The notes beneath the pieces were generated by a model, which was given only the letters and a program-made list of their open reading frames with translations, searched no databases and was not told the origin of the DNA. This document shows, in pieces, positions 7,276 through 15,100 of a DNA stretch of 20,182 nucleotides. Made by a program: the position numbers and the translations under genes. The stretch is from Mucilaginibacter sp. (GTDB lineage: Bacteria; Bacteroidota; Bacteroidia; Sphingobacteriales; Sphingobacteriaceae): positions 1 through 20,182 of the forward strand of contig JAQBNY010000245.1 in the NCBI GenBank assembly GCA_028288315.1. Direction: 5' to 3'. Positions within the stretch are counted from its first letter, which is position 1. Each line of letters begins with the position of its first letter.

Positions 7276-7962
7276 ATGAGCTCCAGCAAACAAAAGATAT
7301 TAATTGTTGACGACGAACCCGATATTTTAGAGTTAATTGAATATAACCTTAAGAAAGAAGGTTATCAGGTATATTCGGCCCGCAATGGCCAGGAAGCTGT
7401 AGCCGAAGCTAAAAGAACCCAGCCAGATCTTATTGTATTGGATATAATGATGCCTAAAATGGATGGCATTGAGGCTTGTAGGATTATGCGTACTATGCCC
7501 GAGTTTAAAAATACCTTTATGGTTTTTTTAACCGCCCGCAGCGAGGAGTATTCAGAGATTGCCGGCTTTAATGTTGGTGCCGATGATTACATTGCTAAAC
7601 CTATTAAGCCACGTGCGCTGGTTAGCCGTATAAACGCCATTCTTCGCCGTAATTCGGCACCTGAAGAGGTTACCGATAACAAACTGGAAATTGGCGATCT
7701 GGTGATAGATCGCGAAGCTTATTTAGTTTACAAAAAAGGCGTTAAAGTAGTATTAGCTAAAAAAGAATTTGAATTATTATATCTGCTGGCCTCAAAACCA
7801 GGCAAAGTATATACCCGCGAGGTAATACTAAAAAGTATTTGGGAAGACTCGGTAGTAGTTACAAACCGTACTATTGATGTACACGTGCGTAAACTACGCG
7901 AGAAACTTGGCGATGATTGTGTAGCTACCGTAAAAGGAGTAGGCTACAAGTTTGAAGCATAA
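7276..7962 (+). CDS. OmpR/PhoB-family response regulator (no adjacent sensor kinase)
   Basis: 228 residues with a receiver domain (1-122) and a winged-helix DNA-binding domain (about 130-228). Receiver residues: acidic pair D12-D13 (VDDEPD), phospho-acceptor D56 (LIVLDIMMP), T86 (FLTAR) and K108 (YIAKPIKP). The effector domain shows KEFELLYLLASKPGKVYTREVIL, the recognition-helix segment TNRTIDVHVRKLREKLG and the C-terminal wing VKGVGYKFEA, all typical of OmpR/PhoB proteins. When phosphorylated it should bind tandem promoter sites. In this phylum such PhoB-like regulators are often followed by a PhoR-like kinase; here a strong terminator comes at once, so its kinase must be encoded elsewhere. 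A palindrome at 7202-7216 may be its control site. The regulon cannot be named. Confidence 0.95.
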   Translation: MSSSKQKILIVDDEPDILELIEYNLKKEGYQVYSARNGQEAVAEAKRTQPDLIVLDIMMPKMDGIEACRIMRTMPEFKNTFMVFLTARSEEYSEIAGFNVGADDYIAKPIKPRALVSRINAILRRNSAPEEVTDNKLEIGDLVIDREAYLVYKKGVKVVLAKKEFELLYLLASKPGKVYTREVILKSIWEDSVVVTNRTIDVHVRKLREKLGDDCVATVKGVGYKFEA

Positions 7963-7998
7963 ACAAAAATGGCCCCAGTAATTGGGGCCGTTTTTGTT
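7962..7998 (+). terminator. Intrinsic terminator after the response regulator
   Basis: A GC core GGCCCCA, loop GTAAT, TGGGGCC (7971-7989) is flanked by AACAAAAAT and GTTTTTGTT, which pair with one T-G wobble, giving a 16-bp stem and a T-tract. It overlaps the last base of the stop codon. Confidence 0.92.
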
Positions 7999-8138
7999 AC
8001 ATATTCATTTTAACAGCAATTACAGCTTAAGCGATAGCCGCTTCATCTTAGCTTTATTACCAACTACTCTTTTTGCTTTAACGCAACATCATACTGTATT
8101 ACTCAAAGCCTTTTGTTAAAGTCTATTTAATTACTACA

Positions 8139-8165
8139 TTTTCAAATTATCTACAGATTTGAAAA
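8139..8165. promoter_or_regulatory. 27-bp inverted repeat upstream of the VIT1/CCC1-type gene
   Basis: TTTTCAAAT (8139-8147) and ATTTGAAAA (8157-8165) are perfect 9-bp inverted arms with a 9-nt spacer. They lie 90 bp before the transporter ATG. The remaining intergenic DNA (7999-8224) shows no other clear signal and no exact TAnnTTTG. A dimeric metal-responsive regulator site is possible but not shown. Confidence 0.4.
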
Positions 8166-8254
8166 CTAATATTGTTTTATGCAATAACAAGGATAAACTC
8201 TAACATTGTACACTGCATTAAAGGTTGATTAATTATCTATATAAAATACTACAT

Positions 8255-8941
8255 ATGCATCACGAACACCATGTAACCAGTTCAGAAGTAGTCAGAGATA
8301 TTGTTATTGGAATGGCTGATGGCTTAACAGTGCCTTTTGCTTTAGCAGCAGGACTAACAGGTGCTGTAAGTTCATCTGGGCTTGTGGTTACCGCCGGAAT
8401 TGCAGAGATTGTGGCAGGCTCAATTGCTATGGGCCTGGGAGGGTACTTAGCCGGGCGAACCGAGGTTGACCATTATCAATCAGAATTAAAGCGTGAATAC
8501 GGTGAAGTTGAACGCGTTCCTGAGCAGGAAAAGATGGAGGTAAAAGAAATATTTGCCGAATTTGGTCTATCTCACCCCCTGCAGAATCAAATTGCTGATG
8601 AGCTCGCTAAAGACAAAAAAAAGTGGGTTGATTTTATGATGCGTTATGAACTTGGACTGGAAGAACCTAATGCAAACAGGGCCACAAAGAGTGCTTTAAC
8701 CATAGGTTTATCTTACATAGTAGGTGGTATTATACCCTTATCACCTTATATTGTAATTGATAATGCACAGGTTGCTTTATATTATTCTTGTTTTGTAACC
8801 TTAATTTGCCTGTTTATTTTTGGATATTTTAAAAGTAAGCTAACAGGCCAGCCGGCAGTTACGGGTGCAATAAAAGTTGTAATTATTGGGGCGTTGGCTG
8901 CCGGTGCAGCATTTTTAATAGCAAAACTTATAACAAAATAA
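8255..8941 (+). CDS. VIT1/CCC1-family Fe2+/Mn2+ transporter
   Basis: 228 residues from the ATG at 8255 (MHHEHHVTSSEVVRDIVIGM). The family pattern is clear: TM1 with the conserved ADGLTVPFALAAGLTGA (21-37), TM2 (GLVVTAGIAEIVAGSIAMGLGGYLAGRTE, 42-70), an acidic amphipathic metal-binding region (71-140, rich in Glu: SELKREYGEVERVPEQEKMEVKEIFAEF), then three more TM segments (about 147-168, 172-192, 203-225). Plant and yeast members export Fe2+ or Mn2+ from the cytosol into vacuoles; bacterial ones presumably act at the inner membrane. The N-terminal His cluster (MHHEHH) could also touch metal. An in-frame TTG at 8225 would add ten residues but lacks support. It is convergent with the b-type cytochrome gene, with stop codons 5 bp apart. 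Family sure; iron versus manganese not decided. Confidence 0.92.
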   Translation: MHHEHHVTSSEVVRDIVIGMADGLTVPFALAAGLTGAVSSSGLVVTAGIAEIVAGSIAMGLGGYLAGRTEVDHYQSELKREYGEVERVPEQEKMEVKEIFAEFGLSHPLQNQIADELAKDKKKWVDFMMRYELGLEEPNANRATKSALTIGLSYIVGGIIPLSPYIVIDNAQVALYYSCFVTLICLFIFGYFKSKLTGQPAVTGAIKVVIIGALAAGAAFLIAKLITK

Positions 8942-8946
8942 TAGAT

Positions 8947-9624
8947 TTATTCTTTGTTACTTCCTCCGTTTATCATATCAGATACCAGCCCTTTTCCTTC
9001 TTTACGCTCTGCTAAATAAACCCCGGCAACATGCGCTATAATAAATGCAATAACAAGGTACATACAAAAGCCATGAACTTCTTTAACTGCATTCCTTATA
9101 GATTTATATGCGACTAATGCATCTTCAAATGCTAAAAACAAACCTGTAACTACCATAATAGTTAGTACAGCATAAAAAAGGGCATATGTTGCTTTCACAG
9201 CTAATTCATGACGGGCAATTTCCCGATTCTTTTTTATTATGGTATACTGCTGGTAAGCATTCTTAAATTTCCTGATAAACTTTTGGTCGGTAATTTGAAA
9301 AAACTCTAATAGCAGTCTAAACAATAGTAAAGCTGTTAAAGCATAGCCAAAGTAAATATGCACTCCCCAAACGCTGTCACTTAAGGCATGAGCCGCACTC
9401 CTGGCTTGTTCGGTAGTTATAATTGCACCAGATTTTTGTAACTCGCTTTTCATTAAATCTGATGTCGCATGATCATCTGTTATAGTTGAATTGATCAAAA
9501 CTGTTATTAAAGAGCCACTAATTACAATTGTGTTCATCCAGTGCCATAACCGTAAAGAAGATGAATAACTCTTTAACTTTTGCGGATGCTCAACATCTCT
9601 TCGTGGTGGTTCAATAATGGCCAT
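8947..9624 (-). CDS. Cytochrome b561 / HyaC-like b-type cytochrome, membrane-bound
   Basis: 225 residues with four predicted TM helices: about 29-47, 86-109, 145-168 and 184-205. Candidate haem-ligand histidines sit where the di-haem Ni/Fe-hydrogenase cytochrome b (HyaC)/cytochrome b561 group has them: H28 (SLRLWHWMN), H89 (WGVHIYFGY), H184 (KEVHGFCMY) and H198 (IIAHVAGVY). The segment HVAGVYLAERKEGKGLVSDMINGG at the C-terminus is characteristic of this group. Such proteins pass electrons between the quinone pool and a partner oxidoreductase. No hydrogenase, molybdoenzyme or cytochrome c gene is nearby, so the partner is unknown. The neighbours (Fe/Mn transporter and metal-efflux regulators) suggest a role in metal reduction or redox balance, which is inference. 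A near-consensus -7 (CATATTTG, 9673-9666) lies 42 bp upstream of the ATG. Confidence 0.85.
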   Translation of the reverse strand: MAIIEPPRRDVEHPQKLKSYSSSLRLWHWMNTIVISGSLITVLINSTITDDHATSDLMKSELQKSGAIITTEQARSAAHALSDSVWGVHIYFGYALTALLLFRLLLEFFQITDQKFIRKFKNAYQQYTIIKKNREIARHELAVKATYALFYAVLTIMVVTGLFLAFEDALVAYKSIRNAVKEVHGFCMYLVIAFIIAHVAGVYLAERKEGKGLVSDMINGGSNKE

Positions 9625-9948
9625 TATTTTATATTTAAATTGTAATTAATTGGTTCTCTGTGTTACAAATATGTAAGATTTCTTTTTTGTTTTAAGTTTA
9701 AAGATATTGAGTAATTATGGAGAAATACTGAAGTACATGTTAATGTTGTGTTAAATCAGACAAATATGGTATTCTACAGATTGTTTTCAGATTGTTTTTG
9801 TAATTAGCATTAAAAATCAATTGCTTATGGCAGCGGTTGTAATAAACGTCTTCCAAACAAGGGAATAATTAGTATTAATTCGCTTCGCTGTCAATTAAAT
9901 TGCAAAACACTAACTTTTTTTGTTAAAAAACATCTTAATAATTAAACG
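9625..9948. promoter_or_regulatory. Divergent control region between the b-type cytochrome and two-component genes
   Basis: 324 bp without a credible gene. It holds the perfect 11-bp direct repeat at 9777-9798, a half-site ATCAGACAA (9755-9763) identical to one arm of the palindrome at 4392-4410, and a near-consensus -7 for the cytochrome gene. For the plus-strand regulator gene I see no exact TAnnTTTG; only AT-rich sequence precedes its TTG start. Confidence 0.5.
9777..9798 (+). promoter_or_regulatory. Tandem 11-bp direct repeat, candidate response-regulator binding site
   Basis: CAGATTGTTTT is repeated without gap (9777-9787 and 9788-9798), 150 bp before the response-regulator start. OmpR-family dimers bind head-to-tail direct repeats about one helical turn apart, as here. 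A related pair (CAGATTGTCTT, CAGTTTATTTT) with the same 11-bp period occurs at 11903-11924 before the pump operon. The repeat is directly seen; autoregulation is inferred. Confidence 0.6.
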
Positions 9949-10626
9949 TTGAAAATTCTAATAATAGAAGATGAGCAGGGGTTGAGAGAGACTATTACCG
10001 CCTATTTAACTGAGGATAATAATATTTGTGAAAGCTGCTATGATTTGCAAGGGGCAATAGCGAAGCTTGCCTTCTATACTTATGATTTTGTTTTACTTGA
10101 TATAGGTTTGCCTGATGGTGATGGTTTTGCTGTATTAAACTATTTAAAAGATCAAACAAGAAGCGAAGCTGTAATTATTATCTCGGCAAGAAACTCATTA
10201 GATGATAGGATCAAAGGACTGAATATTGGTGCGGACGACTATCTGATAAAACCATTTCATCTTGCCGAGTTAAAGGCAAGAATTATAGCTGTGTTTCGTC
10301 GAAAATCTACAAATAGCAACAATAGCCTTGTGTTTAACGAAATAGTGATCAATCTTATGGGTAGAAGCGTAGAGGTGAACGGAAGCGCAATTATTTTAAC
10401 CCGCAAAGAATATGATATGTTGTTATATTTTATAGCTAATAAAGGAAAAGTAATAGCCAAAACAGCCCTTGCAGAGCACTTATGGGGCGATGAAATGGAT
10501 ATGCATGATAACTTTGATTTTATTTATTCACACATAAAAAACCTCCGGAAAAAAATACTCGATTTAACTTCAAACGATTATCTAAAATCAATATATGGCA
10601 TAGGTTATAAATTTACTGACGAATGA
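9949..10626 (+). CDS. CusR-like OmpR-family response regulator, TTG start
   Basis: 225 residues. Receiver: E7-D8 (MKILIIEDEQ), phospho-acceptor D51 (VLLDIGLPDGDG), S79 and K101 (YLIKPFHLAEL). The C-terminal winged helix includes LTRKEYDMLLYFIANKGKVIAK, DNFDFIYSHIKNLRKKI and GIGYKFTDE. The start is TTG at 9949: it gives MKILIIEDEQGLRE, the standard beginning of this subfamily, and no in-frame ATG precedes it while the next would remove the receiver. The stop overlaps the kinase ATG by 4 bp (ATGA), so the pair is translationally coupled. Resemblance to CusR/CopR-type regulators plus the downstream HME-RND pump suggest control of metal efflux, supported by the shared 11-bp repeats. The metal sensed is not known. 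Confidence 0.93.
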   Translation: MKILIIEDEQGLRETITAYLTEDNNICESCYDLQGAIAKLAFYTYDFVLLDIGLPDGDGFAVLNYLKDQTRSEAVIIISARNSLDDRIKGLNIGADDYLIKPFHLAELKARIIAVFRRKSTNSNNSLVFNEIVINLMGRSVEVNGSAIILTRKEYDMLLYFIANKGKVIAKTALAEHLWGDEMDMHDNFDFIYSHIKNLRKKILDLTSNDYLKSIYGIGYKFTDE

Positions 10627-11876
10627 AGTTATCATCACATTATAACAAAGTTAGTATTATAGTTACTCTTTCGGTTTTGTTTTTTGGGGCCGTAATATAT
10701 TTTTTTGCTATTAATAACATAGCCGAAAGTTTACACGATGACCATTTGTCTGAAGAAGTGGCAGAGGTTTTAGAATATATCAATCTTAATAAACAACTGC
10801 CTAAACAGAGAGATTTTGATGAAGATCAAATTAAGTTTAGCAAACTTAAATCCACTCATATCGCCACACGGTTTTATGATACGGTATACAATAACCCCAG
10901 GGTTAATATAAATAGAGCCGGGCGTGCTGTAGAAGGATCATTAGTTTTCAAAGGAGACCTATATAAGTTTAACATTGTTATTTCTAAAGAAAGTACTGAA
11001 TATTTATTACAGCTAATTGCTACAATAACATTAACGCTAATAGCGGCGTTGCTTTTGGTGCTTTTTTTAACAAACAGATATTTACTTAAAGATTTATGGA
11101 AGCCGTTTTATAGAATACTGTACAAAATAAAAGCATACAATGTTTTAGAAATAGAAGAATTGCAATTGACCCCTACAAAGGTAAATGAGTTTAAGGAGCT
11201 GGATAATGCGGTTTATGTAATGAGCAAGCGCGTAAAACATGATTTTCAAAACCTTAAACATTTTACTGAAAATGCATCGCATGAAATGATGACCCCACTG
11301 GCGGTAATAACATCAAAATTGGATACATTGATACAGGATGAAACATTAAAGCAGGAACAGCTTGATCAGATACACGATATTTACAGTGCGGCAGGTAAAT
11401 TATCCCGATTAAACCAATCACTTTTATTGTTGGTAAAGATTGAAAATAACCTGGTTGGAGATATAGAACAGTTGAACTTAGATAGGCTGATTGATATAAA
11501 AACCAGGCAATTTCAAGAGGTGTTATTATCAAAAGATATACAAGTAACAACGGCGTTAGCCAGTAAAGAAATTACATGTAGTAAATACCTGATAGATATA
11601 TTACTAAACAACCTGTTTAGTAATGCCATACGGCATAATACAGCGAATGGAAAAATCCTTATTAAATTATCTAACAGCCAGCTTGTATTTCAAAACACCG
11701 GTTTATCTATACCATTAAATAATGAAACAGTTTTTGATCGTTTTGAAAAGGGTAAGACCTCCGATGGGATAGGTTTAGGTTTAACCATTGTAAAAAATAT
11801 TTGTAATTCCTATAATTGGGATCTTGATTATATCTTCACAGATAGCTTACATACCTTTATTGTAAAATTTAGGTAA
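10623..11876 (+). CDS. Membrane sensor histidine kinase, partner of the preceding regulator
   Basis: 417 residues. TM1 (about 11-30), a periplasmic sensor loop of roughly 95 residues (31-127), TM2 (128-150), then a cytoplasmic kinase core without an obvious full HAMP domain. The dimerisation/phospho-acceptor motif is HFTENASHEMMTPLAVI with H220. ATP-binding boxes: N-box NNLFSNAIRHN (329-339), F-box VFDRFEKG (370-377) and G2 DGIGLGLTIVKNI (381-393). The usual G1 Asp is Asn (QNTG, N358), which I recall as common in related Bacteroidota kinases. The sensor loop holds only one His (H79) besides H38 and H41 near TM1, no Cys and no Met, so a metal site is not obvious. It overlaps the regulator gene by 4 bp. 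Its likely signal is envelope metal, judged only from the pump operon that follows 271 bp downstream. Confidence 0.92.
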   Translation: MKLSSHYNKVSIIVTLSVLFFGAVIYFFAINNIAESLHDDHLSEEVAEVLEYINLNKQLPKQRDFDEDQIKFSKLKSTHIATRFYDTVYNNPRVNINRAGRAVEGSLVFKGDLYKFNIVISKESTEYLLQLIATITLTLIAALLLVLFLTNRYLLKDLWKPFYRILYKIKAYNVLEIEELQLTPTKVNEFKELDNAVYVMSKRVKHDFQNLKHFTENASHEMMTPLAVITSKLDTLIQDETLKQEQLDQIHDIYSAAGKLSRLNQSLLLLVKIENNLVGDIEQLNLDRLIDIKTRQFQEVLLSKDIQVTTALASKEITCSKYLIDILLNNLFSNAIRHNTANGKILIKLSNSQLVFQNTGLSIPLNNETVFDRFEKGKTSDGIGLGLTIVKNICNSYNWDLDYIFTDSLHTFIVKFR

Positions 11877-11902
11877 TTACTTGCCTTATTTGGCCTTCGC
11901 TC

Positions 11903-11924
11903 CAGATTGTCTTCAGTTTATTTT
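11903..11924 (+). promoter_or_regulatory. Imperfect 11-bp direct repeat before the pump operon, candidate operator
   Basis: CAGATTGTCTT followed directly by CAGTTTATTTT has the same words and period as the perfect repeat at 9777-9798 (10/11 and 8/11 matches). It lies 224 bp before the pump ATG. A near-consensus -7, TATCTTTA, is at 11980-11987, about 55 bp downstream of the repeat, a plausible activator distance. The rest of the 271-bp intergenic region shows nothing clear. Confidence 0.5.
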
Positions 11925-12147
11925 TTTACAATTGCCTTTAGTAAAAGGTTACGAATACTCATATTTTTTATCAAAGTAATATCTTTATTTTAGCAGTAAT
12001 ATCTTATGAAAAATAGTATTCATAAAGTTTCCGTAAAAAATATTGAACATAGTCCACTTCAAAGCAGGAAATCGAAATAACTACCAATCGGGTTTAAATA
12101 CATTCATAGTTCAAATAATTACATAAATTAAAAAATAAGCTGTTCAT

Positions 12148-15100
12148 ATGATTGATCGTATAATTGAGTTTTCTGTTAGAAATAAGCTTATTGTTGGATT
12201 ATTTGTATTGATACTTATTGCCGGCGGTATTTATTCTGCATCAAAACTACCGGTAGATGCTGTTCCGGATATTACAAACAACCAGGTTTTAATTATTACC
12301 GTATCACCATCATTAGCCGCGCCCGAAGTAGAACGATTGATAACGGCACCAACCGAACGCTTAATGGCATCCCTTCCACAGTTAAAAGAAATGCGCTCTA
12401 TCTCGCGTTTTGGACTGTCAAATGTTACTGTTGTATTTGAGGATGGTATTGATATAACCAAAGCCAGGCAGCAGGTAAGCGAACGGTTAAATCAGCTAAA
12501 GAGTATGATTCCTCCGGGAATTGGCGAGCCGGACATGGGGCCGGTAACCACTGGCTTAGGCGAGGTATATCAGTATTATGTGGTGCCAAAACCAGGATAT
12601 GAAACTAAATATACATTAACACAGCTTCGTACATTTCAGGAATGGATAGTGCGCAGGCAGTTATTAGGTGTGCCGGGAGTAGCGGATGTAAGCAGTTTGG
12701 GTGGTAAATTAAAACAATACCAGGTTGTTATTGATCCTGCAAAAATTAAAAGCCTGGGTATTACATTAGATGAACTGTTTAATGCTGTACAGAAAAATAA
12801 TGAAAACGCCGGTGGTGCTTATATAGAAAACGGCCCTAACGCTTATTATATCCGTACCGAAGGTATGGCAACCTCCATTGCCGACCTGCAAAGTATCCCC
12901 ATTAAAACATCACATGGCATTCCTATGCGGCTGGCAGATGTAGCTGAAGTAAAAGAAGGAAGCGCGTTAAGGTTTGGCGCCATGTACAATAACAAATATG
13001 GCGAAGTAAGCGGTGCGGTTGTGCTTATGCTAAAAGGCGCCAATGCCATGCAAGTGGTAGAGCAAGTGAAAGAACGTATTGAACTGATAAAGAAACGCCT
13101 GCCCGAAGGGGTAACTATATTGCCTTACTATGAACGTAGCAAAATGGTAGGTAATTCAATATCTACTGTTAAACGTAACCTGATAGAAGGCGCGCTTATT
13201 GTAATTTTTGTATTGGTGCTGTTTTTAGGTAATCTGCGCTCCGGACTGGTAGTAGCTTCAGTAATACCACTGGCTATGCTGTTTGCGCTAATTATTATGA
13301 ACATCTTTGATGTTTCAGCTAATTTAATGAGCCTGGGCGCGCTTGATTTTGGGTTAATTGTAGATGGTGCGGTTATTATAGTTGAAGGTGTAATGCACCG
13401 TTTTAGGGACAAAATAAATAACCATACGGTTTCTGGCAAACTTTCACAGGAAGACGTGGATGCCGAAGTAAAACAGTCAGCATCAAGGCTTATGAATGCG
13501 GCTATATTTGGGCAAATTATTATTCTTATTGTATACCTGCCTATTTTAAGTTTAGATGGTATAGAGGGTAAAATGTTTAAGCCCATGGCAGAAACAGTTG
13601 CTTTTGCTTTGCTTGGCGCTTTTATTTTGTCGCTTACTTACGTGCCCATGATGACTGCTCTTACCATGAGTAAGAAAACAAACAAGCGAACAAATTTTGC
13701 TGATAAGATAATGTCTTTCCTGCAAAGGCTCTACACCCCAATATTAAATATGGCAATTAGCCATACCAAAGCCATTATATTTATTGCGTTGGTATTAATG
13801 GGAGCGGCATATATGGTATTTAATACCTTGGGCGGCGAATTTATACCGCAGTTAGAAGAGGGTGATTTTGCCATTGATGCCCGTTTCCTGCCAGGTACAT
13901 CGCTAACACAAACCATTAAAGGAATGAAAATGGCAAGTGAGGAACTGAAGAAGTTCCCCGAAGTACAGCAGGTTACCTGCCGTATAGGTTCCGCAGAAAT
14001 TCCCACAGACCCAATGTCTTTGGAGCAGTGCGATGTTTTTGTTACTCTGAATGATAAGTCTACCTGGACTACTGCGCATGATTATGCAGCTTTAGAAGAT
14101 ACGATGGGTAAACGGCTTGCACAAATACCGGGTTTAAATGTAGGGTTTGAATATCCTGTACAAATGCGCTTTAATGAACTAATATCTGGCGCTAAGCAGG
14201 ATGTTGTTATAAAAGTATTTGGTGATGATTTGCAACAGCTTTCAAAGCTTGCCGGTAAATTAAGTGGTTTGCTTACCACTGTAAAAGGAGCAACCGATGT
14301 TTATTCCGAAAAAATCATAGGTCTGCCACAAATTGTAGTACACTATAACCGTGCAGCATTGGCACAATACAATGTGAGTATAAACCAGGTAAACCACATT
14401 GTTAATGCAGCCTTTGCAGGCGAGAAGGCCGGAAATATTTACGAAGGTGAAAAGCAGTTTGATGTAATGCTGCGTATTGCAGATACTGCCAGGTCAAACT
14501 TTGATCATATTGGAGAACTGCTGATTAATACACCAAATGGAAGTCAGGTTCCTTTAAGCCAGCTTGCGTCAATAAGTATAAAAGATGGCCCCAATCAAAT
14601 ACAGCGCGAAGATGGCGAACGGAGGATCTCGGTATCATTTAATGTTAGGGGGAGAGATGTTGAAAGTGTAGTTAAAGATCTCCAGGCAAAAGTTCAGCAA
14701 AAACTTAAGTTACCACCAGGTTATCACTTAGAGTATGGCGGGCAGTTTGAGAATCTAAATTCGGCAAAAGAACGGCTAACGGTTGCAGTACCTGCATCAC
14801 TGTTCTTTATCTTTATATTGCTGTATTTTGCATTTAATCAGTTCAGGGAAGCGCTAATTGTTTTCTCCGCTATTCCGTTGGCTGCAACAGGCGGCGTTTT
14901 TGCACTGTGGGCGCGCGGAATGGCTTTCAGTATATCTGCAGGAGTAGGCTTTATTGCTTTATTCGGCGTTGCTGTTTTAAACGGAATAGTGCTCATAAGT
15001 GAATTTAACCGATTAAAACAAGAAGGTGAAGAAGATGTAAATGAGCGTATACGTAAAGGTACCGCAAACCGGTTAAGACCTGTTTTGATGACAGCTACAG

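Noticed and set aside
8225..8254. TTG start at 8225 for the VIT1/CCC1-type gene
   Set aside because: The ten extra residues have no family match; the ATG at 8255 is a better start and keeps the whole conserved domain.
8931..8959. AU-rich hairpin overlapping both convergent stop codons as a bidirectional terminator
   Set aside because: Stem is weak, needs a bulge, has almost no GC pairs and lacks a T-tract.
13128..13586. 152-codon minus-strand open frame inside the pump gene
   Set aside because: It is antisense to conserved pump TM sequence and has no domain-like composition; same for the other minus-strand frames in alaS and the pump.
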